This document shows, piece after piece, positions 56,757-64,000 of a DNA stretch of 64,000 bases. Both the position numbers and the translations under genes were made by a program. Origin of the DNA: Ligustrum vulgare (taxonomy: Eukaryota; Streptophyta; Magnoliopsida; Lamiales; Oleaceae); contig OY743190.1 of NCBI GenBank assembly GCA_963555705.1, positions 11,817,501 to 11,881,500 of the forward strand. Reading direction: 5' to 3'. The notes beneath the pieces were generated by a model, which was not told where the DNA came from, ran no database searches, and worked only from the letters and a program-made list of their open reading frames with translations. Positions within the stretch are counted from its first letter, which is position 1, and each line of letters opens with the position of its first letter.

Positions 56757-57631
56757 TCAGAAGTAGATGAAATGGCATCCATCGTAACCTGAAATTAACC
56801 AAAATGAATAAATAAATTCAAAATTTGAGCTATTTTATTGATCGTAAAAAATGTACTTACTTGGATCTACAGTGACAAGAATGGACGTTCCTCCGAATTC
56901 ACACGTGCCTCCAGCCACCTTAGTTCTTTGCCAAAAGCTATTGAATGCGTATGACGCGTGTGCGAATAGAGTGTTAGGCTGAAAACACGATCCACTTGGC
57001 TGAATTTGATCGCAATCCGCCCCAAACCCACAAGCATAGTTCATTGCCTCTTGGATGATCGGGTCAGGTACTGATGGCTTTGCCACACACCAAAGTGTCG
57101 TGGAGGAGGTGTGAGGCGGCGGCGGCACCGTGGGTGGTGGATAAACAATGGGTGGGAAGAAAATGTGCGGGCTCGGAACGTATCCACCGGAAGGTGATGG
57201 GACATTAATGGGCGGGCTGGGGGTAAAATAAGGTGGGCTAAGCCCAGGTTGAGTTGGTGCAGGAACATTATATGGTGGGTTTGGTAGAGACCCTTCAGGT
57301 GGGCTTGGGCCAGGCAATATGGGCCCAGAAGAGGCTGGAGGGGGTAATGGGGTGTAGCCATCTGTTGGGCTTGGGATTGTAGAAGGGGATTGTGGGGTAG
57401 GCAAGGGAATGGGAGCAAGGGAGTCATAGGGTGGCATAGAGGATGGTGAACTAATATATGGATTACTATTTGATGAATCCAATGGCATAACAAGTTGCTT
57501 AAAAATAGGTTCAAAAAATGAGTGTCGTTTTCCTGTGTCAAATCGTTTCAAATCGTGCATTTTTCTAGTAAATTTGACGCTCCGGCTTCTTGAATTTTGA
57601 GTTCCGAATAAATGAGTTGATATTCTCGCAT
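56757..57631 (-). CDS. Proline-rich X8-domain (CBM43) protein, 5' partial
   Basis: X8 domains bind callose (beta-1,3-glucan) in cell walls and at plasmodesmata. Two exons on the - strand: 57631-56861 and 56788-56757, joined in phase by GTAAGT and CAG, giving 266 visible residues. An ATG at 57560 exists, but the frame stays open to a good acceptor at 57632-57634 (ARISTHLFGTQNSRSR). So an upstream first exon, probably coding the signal peptide, is expected and was not found. A proline/serine-rich linker of about 130 residues precedes one X8 domain starting at WCVAKPSVPD. All six conserved Cys are present, the last supplied by exon 2 (YDGCHFIYF). No GPI tail follows. The frame is clean and the gene may be functional if its 5' end survives. 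Confidence 0.88.
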
Positions 57632-57689
57632 CTGATCAATATCAAATAAAGAATTTATTACGTAAACTTTATTTATGTTTCATACACAA

Positions 57690-58310
57690 TATTATTGAGA
57701 ACTAGAAACTATAATTCTATACAGCAATAAAATTGCAATAAGAAATTAAGGACACAAAAGAACACGCAATATTTATATTGGTTCGCCTCAATATGCGATT
57801 CATTACTACAGTAAGTCACTATGACGAAAAGAATTTTACAAGAGAAAAAACGCAGACCTTATTTTCTATGAATTCTAATGACGGCTCTCTATTTAGAAGA
57901 AAGAAAAAATTTGAGCAATTCTATTATAAACCGAAAGATATGAACTTACCACAATGTACAAGGGATATGGTTGCAAAACACACATAGAGAACTAGAATGT
58001 ACAATGTAAGACAAGCACTGTTTTTCTCCATGTCTTAGTTTAGACGAAGATCGACTTCAAACTAAAGCTAGTTTGCTCCCACTCCACAGGTTTAACACTA
58101 AGAATCAAGGGGTTTATATAGAATGACCAAAACATATATAGGAGTAATTGTGCATAAAGATTATTCTTTAGAAGCTGGCAGCAGCAGCTCACTTTGTACT
58201 GCCACAGATTTGCTTGGATAATGTGTGCATGAAGAAATGTAAAGGAGTGAAAAAAAGTATGAATAATTGCAGTTTTTAGGATAAGGATATTTTTGGGTAA
58301 GTAGAAGTTG
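57690..58310 (-). repeat. Possible LTR/TRIM upstream of the X8 gene
   Basis: AAAAGAACACGCAATATTTATATTGGTTCGCC resembles the R-U5 part of the solo LTR at 12756-13319, and on the - strand a TATATAAACC box lies near 58110. It could equally be the promoter and first exon of the X8 gene. Ends not determined. Confidence 0.3.
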
Positions 58311-58522
58311 GCATATATGCTTGCTTGATGGTAGGAAATACCCAAAAGTTTGAGTTTTTAGGCCTTTTCTTTTGCTTGCTTTCTACTCAAAGCCATTCTG
58401 AACATGCATCCTCCGTCGCCTCCCACTTTCTGATTCATTTCATCGGGTTGATGCTTAAACAAAATCTGCATTTTTTTCCGAGTAATCTGCTTATGATGCT
58501 TCATGCTTGAACATTGTAACTT

Positions 58523-58567
58523 AAAACTTGTTTGGTATTGTGAAAAGTTTTGATTATTTTGTGTGTG

Positions 58568-58598
<31 letters not shown>

Positions 58599-58722
58599 CA
58601 TGGATGCGTAGTTTAAAAATATTTGAAAAATAAAAAATTGTGGATTTGGTTAAGAATAGATGATTGAGATTGTGTTTTGAATAGTTGAAATGAAAATTTT
58701 TTCGTTACCAAACGGGCTCTTA
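58523..58722. mobile_element. MITE, about 200 bp, with (GT)n and poly-T
   Basis: ACTTGTTTGGTATTG on the left and, reversed, GCCCGTTTGGTAACG on the right. It contains (GT)n at about 58560-58582 followed by poly-T. Target duplication not resolved. Confidence 0.5.
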
Positions 58723-59180
58723 ATTGTATATTACAATTCACTTGAAATCTCATTTTTTTTTAAAATTAATTGAATTAGTTAAAAATTGTAATTAATTACA
58801 ATTGTAACTTAATTGTATATTACAAGTCATTCAAAATTTCATTTTTCTTTTAAAATTAATTGAATTACTTACAAAATATAATTAATTATAATTGTAACTA
58901 ATGAATTTGCAAAACTTGACAAATTTAATTGTTGAAATTCATTGAATTAAAAATTGTAATTAATTATAACTGTATTTAAATGTATATTACATGTCACATG
59001 AAATTTCATTTTCTTTTAAAATTGAATTGGTGACAAATTGTAGTTAATTACAGCTGAAACGTAATTACAAATGCAACTTCATTGTATAATATAAGTCACT
59101 CGAAATTTTCTTTTTCTTTGAAAATTAATTGAATTAATTACAAGTTGTAATTAATTACAATTGTAACTTAATATACATTC
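58723..59180. repeat. Tandem repeat around TTGTAATTAATTACAA
   Basis: Four to five diverged copies (period about 80-120 bp) of TTGTAATTAATTACAATTGTAAC, TTAATTGTATATTACAAGTCA and TTTCTTTTAAAATTAATTGAATT. The first block is a palindrome. Confidence 0.75.
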
Positions 59181-59574
59181 TCTCAATTATATTCAAAGTA
59201 GTTCTCTTTTTCCGTCAAGATTTTGTCGCTGATTCAATGTTGAAAGTGATGAATCCATCCAACATAAAAATGAGTTGAGTTCAACAAAATGAGAGAGATT
59301 GTCGTAGTTATTGAGTTTTGTGGAGCAGCGAGAGAAGAAAGGGAATTGGTTAGAAAGTTGAGATTTAGATAGAAAAATGATGATTACATTTCTTGCAAGT
59401 GTTGAGAGATAAAATGATTTTTAGTTAATATCTAATTCTGTAAATAATTTTTAATGTTATGATTTATAATAATAAAATTATATAAGCATGGTTGTGTGTT
59501 ATTTTCCCTAAACATTAATAATAGCATTTTTTATGCGGTGAACTCAACAATACTAAGCAAGATTAAATTCGTAT
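59181..59574. other. Spacer, nothing recognised
   Basis: No feature could be supported between the tandem repeat and the CACTA terminus. Confidence 0.4.
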
Positions 59575-59599
59575 CACTAGTACATTAAGAGTCAAAGGT

Positions 59600-59815
59600 G
59601 ACGGTTGTAAAACGAAAAATGCTTCGATTATACAGAAGACGCCTTTAGTAGCAACGATAAAAGTGCATAATTAAGGTGTCAATTGTAAACCGACGCCTAA
59701 TCTTAACTAAAGGCGTCGGTTGTTACCGACACCTTTAGTTAAGATACGGCTTAACAACTGACGCCTTTAGTTAAGATAAGGCGTCGGTTTTCAACAACAA
59801 CCGACGCCTTTTACT
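59600..59815. repeat. CACTA subterminal repeats
   Basis: Several direct and inverted copies of AAAGGCGTCGGTT / AACCGACGCCTTT and TAGTTAAGATA within 220 bp of the terminus, the arrangement bound by TNPA-type proteins in En/Spm elements. Confidence 0.8.
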
Positions 59816-60020
59816 ATTATTTTTATTTATTTATATTTCCATTATACCTATATAAACTATAACAATCACATACACATCAAAAAATTATCTTCAACAAATA
59901 TATAATCGAGGAATGTAGAACAAAACTTAATAACTCAATAAATAAAATTTCGAATTAATTAATCTTGTATTCACAATATTGTTTAAAAATTTGTACATGT
60001 TAACATAAAATGGGCCAAGT

Positions 60021-63000
60021 TTACATACACTTTTCGACGAAATATTTGGCCCATAAATTTCGAACCTCGTCAATTTCCTCTGTTGAGTAAAATTCTTGAA
60101 ATTCCTAAAAATAATTAATAAGAATTAATAATTATTATGTTAATTACATATAAATCGTAATTAAACAATTATCTTCAATAACTTATACATCGTGTAGAGA
60201 AGTAAGTTGAGAATAGGCTGTGACTATCTGGAACATGTTTCTCATAACATAATAGCCACACTCATCTCCTCCGGGTTGCTGAGGACACTGAAATTTGAAT
60301 ATTTAAAATTAAAACTATTATTAGTAATCGAATGAAAGTGAATATTAAACTAATACGAGAATTTGTAGCAATTTATAAAATTCTAGTTTTCATACCGAGA
60401 TCTTTTTCTAATTTACATTGGATGTTGCCCTCTTGCTTCCTAATGACCAAAAAGCTCGACATGCCCTAAAATTTCAATAAATATGAATAAATTATAAAAA
60501 TAATAATAAAACTCAAAATTCTTACATAAATTTTTTCAGAGTCTTCTCTATAAATTGAACGTATCCAACATGTATAGAGACCTATATATTATTGAAAATT
60601 ATCCTAACAATTATCATAATCACAACACAAACACATCAATTTCACCTCAAACTGTCTACGATAATTCCATGAAAGTAACCCAACTTATCTTTAATGCAAT
60701 AAATACAAAAGTTTGAACAATGCAATAATTACTTACACATTCAATGACGGCTTGATTTCTATGTTACGCCTACATGATTGTGCTGAATCTATGAAGTACA
60801 CAGTATTGGCTTCACAACATATTGCAATCAACATCCAATGATTCCTACGTATTATAAATGTGTAAGTATTCTTTAAATAAATAAAGAAATATATAAATAA
60901 TAATAATGGTCTTACTCCTGATAGTACGACGCTAAAATGAATTGCTTGGGTCTCAGCGTATTCATTGTTTCAACCATGTAACTTACAACACTTTCTACAT
61001 GTGTTTTAACTCTGATCGACGTAATCTGTGATGGACACATAAATCCAATTGACTGAACACCAAATTACTCACACAACCCATGAAGGAACATAAAAATAAC
61101 AACCAATGAATAAAAAACAAAAACGAAAAATTTAAATGAAAGACATAAATGCATGTTCATCAATCTTACATTATGAATACTTGCAAGATAGATACATTCA
61201 TCCATTTCATTGAGAGCAAGTCGGTGATGTCTTCAATCGTAACATAAAAACTTTCAACTTCCGTGTGATGAAACGTAGTCGCGTCTTGAGGCACTTGGAT
61301 GTAGTCTGTACCAACAGGAAGTGTAAGGACCGGATAGTGTAACATCTTACAATCATTACCCAGATGTTGTAACGTTGCATCATCAATGAGTGGTGATCGT
61401 CTGGTAGATGACATATCAAAACTCTGGGATTTTTTTATTTTTTTCAATTTTTTTGGCCTGTTTTCTCAACTCTTCCTGTAATTACATGTTTTTTGTCATC
61501 ATAACATTTCTAATATAATTTTAAAAGTAATTAAAACTTGAAAGAAGCTTTTTATAAATATAAAAACTATTACCTCTCAAAAAACCAAATCTTTAGGCTA
61601 TTGACAGAAACTTCCAATAGCTTCCCCCACCACGGTGTAGTATGGAGATGGTACTGGAAGAAGTGACGCTTCGACACTTTGTATAACATCATCAACCGAC
61701 ACTTTAACATGATCGGTCAAGAGTTGTTGATGGTGCACAATAGTCTCAGGTCCGGATGGAAAAACCATTCCCTCTAGCCAGTATTTGATGCTCACCATTA
61801 CAACTTATGGCAAGACGACAAGGAATCGGTTTCTGTTGTTCAATAATATTCAATGTTATAGCCCTTACAATTGAAATATAATCAATAATATTGAAAAACA
61901 AAATATTTTAAGAGTAAATACCTGAAGGCCATCAAATGGATCTGGATTAACTGAGTAGCAACTACTGCGAGTTGGTGGTCGGGGTTGTGGAGTTATGTCC
62001 ACTTCGGCATCAACATTTAAGCCCATGCCCTGAAGGATAGCTTCGTATTTCTGCTGCATACTGTCAATCTTACTCTGTACCTCTGCTGCATACTCTTTTC
62101 TGACACGTTCGGTGGTACCAACCTCCAAATCCTTCATGATAATATCTTTAATATCATCTACCGACACAACCCCTCTCAATCGTATGCTGGCTGAATCAGG
62201 TCTGCCATATACATCCCTCACCATGACATATACACCATATCCCCTAACCCGACCAGGATGATCCTCCTTAGCAAGGGCTTCCGATAAGATGTCGTGGTGT
62301 CTCCTTGGAACAAATGTCCCTAGAGTTGCTTTCGGAGATTTTTGAATATGTTCTTTAAAAAAAAAAAATGAAAACTAAATATTAGTACTTAAGCGAAATT
62401 TCATCATATTATGAAAAAATTATAGGCTATACTTACAATTTTTCCGTACACCCCCCTCGTTTTCTCGTTGGGGATGTAATAAGATCCGTCTTCTTTCTTC
62501 TTTGATCTAGCTCGAATCTAATCTAAGCTGCGATCGTCACTTAACTTGGATGAGCTAAGTGACACACACAAAGATGCAGAAGACAGTAGTGGGTCTGATA
62601 AAAGCCACTGTGGCCTCATCCCTGCATAACCAGCGGAGCCCAAAAAATGTGGATGTTCGTTGTGCAACTGGCTTTCCCTGGCCTTCTTGCTTTTTTCCTT
62701 GAAAGATAAAGCATCACATTCATTAGTTTTCAACTAAATAATAAAAATAATTAAGAATCATCACACAGGAGAGTAGGAGTTATAATGTCATATACCTTGA
62801 AAATCTTAGTCTCACGCTCTTTCTTGAATTGCTCCCATTTTTCTTCGGTCAAGTAATTATATAGCATAGTAGGTGATGCGTATCTTGGGTGCTTATTGTT
62901 AATGAACTTATGCAACAACTTACTCTTGAAATCTTTCCATCGGAACCCAGCAACTCTTAAAATAATTCGTTTCCTTTCGTCGTCGGGTATGCTGAACTCC

Positions 63001-63990
63001 TTCTGAAATACAACAATAATATGCGATATAAATACCCATAACAAAAAAATATATAATGAATTATTAAGTTACTATGTATGAAGTGATGTAATACCTTTAT
63101 ATCTTTCCAAATCATGTCTTTAAGGCCTTTAGGGACTTTAGTCCAATCACAAATATTTATATTCACATGAATACAGACCAAAGACCCTATATAAGAATTG
63201 AAGTTCTTCTTATGGGGTCCGATTGGCCTATTGTGTTCATCAAATTTAATCGCACTTACTTTATCCCCCTTCCTTTTCATGTTTTTGCAACTAGTTGGTC
63301 CTTTAGTCTTTTTTTTTTTACTGATACACTGATCATCAGATGAACTGGAAGAATCGGCCATGACTTTCATGGGACTTGCACGTATCTGCGTATATAACAA
63401 AACAAAAATATATAAACAAATTAGTAAGCGAATAGTAACAATGAATAGAGCATATATGAACATTATTAAAAAGTTCTGAGTAAGAAAGTAAACGATCTTA
63501 CACAATTATATTGTCTCACGAACGACGGTCAATCCACAATCCTTCTTCATGATCCTCACGCATGTAATTTATTTCAAGATTATCTTCCCTTGTAATTGCA
63601 TCTGGTTGTATACAAATAGAAAATGGTGGAGTTTCGTCGAAACGATCATACTCTTCTTCGAAAATAAAGGCTGTTCACAATCATTAAACATGCTATCGAA
63701 AATATGATCAGACTTTTCAATGAAATCCTCTTGTATGTCACACATCATTTCATCTATCCGATCACTATCCACATCATTTTGATCATTGTCCAAATTATTC
63801 TCCCCTTGATCACCCTTATCATCACCGGTACTCGTCCTAGGAAGTATACTCTCACCGTGCCATATCCACCTATGCATAACCTTCCTTAAACCCACGACGA
63901 ATCAAATGACTCTTGACTTGCTCAGAGCTACGGAACTTTCTTAGATTCTTACAATCACAACAAGGACACAAAAGCATTTCTTCACCTTCT
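60021..63990 (-). pseudogene. CACTA gene: transposase-associated, Transposase_24 and Ulp1 (C48) protease, broken
   Basis: In - strand order. 63990-63840: Cys-rich transposase-associated domain (LCPCCDC...HLIRRGFKEGY) broken by a 1-nt shift before HRWIWHGE. 63840-63570: acidic stretch ending near CEQPLF, where the TNP2 transposase should start but is absent. 63505-62750: Transposase_24 (DWTKVPKGLKD, RWKDFKSKL). 62733-61600: its continuation (SKKARES, YAGMRPQW, VSVDDVIQSVEASLLPVPS). 61447-61166: pre-protease segment. 61052-60021: C48 protease with HW (60839), a DS Asp, and QQPGGDECGYYVM giving the catalytic Gln and Cys. Protease exons read cleanly at 61052-60916, 60844-60739, 60465-60396, 60287-60189 and 60104-60021. 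TAG at 60408-60410 and TAA at 61065-61067 interrupt it. It would be inactive as it stands. Confidence 0.8.
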
Positions 63991-64000
63991 TTTATTTTAT

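Larger units (their letters stand above)
59575..64000 (-). mobile_element. CACTA (En/Spm) DNA transposon, one end, runs off the window
   Basis: Terminus CACTAGTACATTAAGAGTC at 59575. It is followed by subterminal repeats and then by a gene on the - strand whose parts (transposase-associated domain, Transposase_24, C48 protease) belong to CACTA elements. The other terminus is beyond 64000. Stops and a frameshift in the gene suggest a non-autonomous copy. Confidence 0.85.

Overview
The window reads as nuclear DNA of a flowering plant, a eudicot and probably an asterid. It is AT-rich, its genes are split by GT-AG introns, and spaces between genes are filled with LTR retrotransposons, a Helitron, a CACTA element, MITEs and minisatellites. 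The asterid guess rests only on the general look of the kaurene synthase and repeat termini.

Layout, left to right. 0.6-2.9 kb: 3' part of an ALA-interacting subunit (CDC50/LEM3) gene, + strand. 3.1-4.8 kb: two MITEs. 5.3-11.7 kb: a decayed Ty1/copia element on the - strand with two 460-bp LTRs and matching TATCA target duplications. 12.8-13.3 kb: a probable solo LTR. 13.7-19.5 kb: a second copia element on the + strand with TGTTG target duplications; its polyprotein is one reading frame broken by four stop codons and no frameshift. 19.7-26.1 kb: a complete 14-exon ent-kaurene synthase gene whose intron 10 holds a hAT-like insertion and a foldback MITE. 27.3-29.8 kb: an intronless mitochondrial-type PPR gene. 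30.2-30.7 kb: a broken copy of the kaurene synthase 3' end. 31.1-34.3 kb: IMP dehydrogenase, - strand, 4 exons. 35.8-36.3 kb: a Mutator-type MITE. 37.1-40.0 kb: a Helitron with a triplicated exon-like unit. 40.6-48.3 kb: a very young non-autonomous Ty3 element whose gag-pol is almost entirely replaced by two antisense reading frames, one a LOG-type cytokinin-activating enzyme with one stop codon, the other a basic Cys-cluster protein. 48.3-55.3 kb: a large mirror-image minisatellite block (C-rich, GGTCACA, TGTGACC, G-rich) and its scattered continuation. 56.8-57.6 kb: a proline-rich X8-domain gene, - strand. 58.5-59.2 kb: a MITE and a tandem repeat. 59.6 kb to the right edge: one end of a CACTA transposon carrying a degenerate Transposase_24/Ulp1 protease gene.

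The five host genes are unrelated housekeeping or hormone-pathway genes (lipid flippase subunit, gibberellin precursor synthesis, organelle RNA processing, guanine nucleotide synthesis, cell-wall callose binding) and do not form a pathway cluster. The most unusual object is the Ty3 element with antisense cargo. Next come the giant palindromic minisatellite into which it inserted and the exon-triplicated Helitron. All family assignments are from reading motifs; no database search was run.
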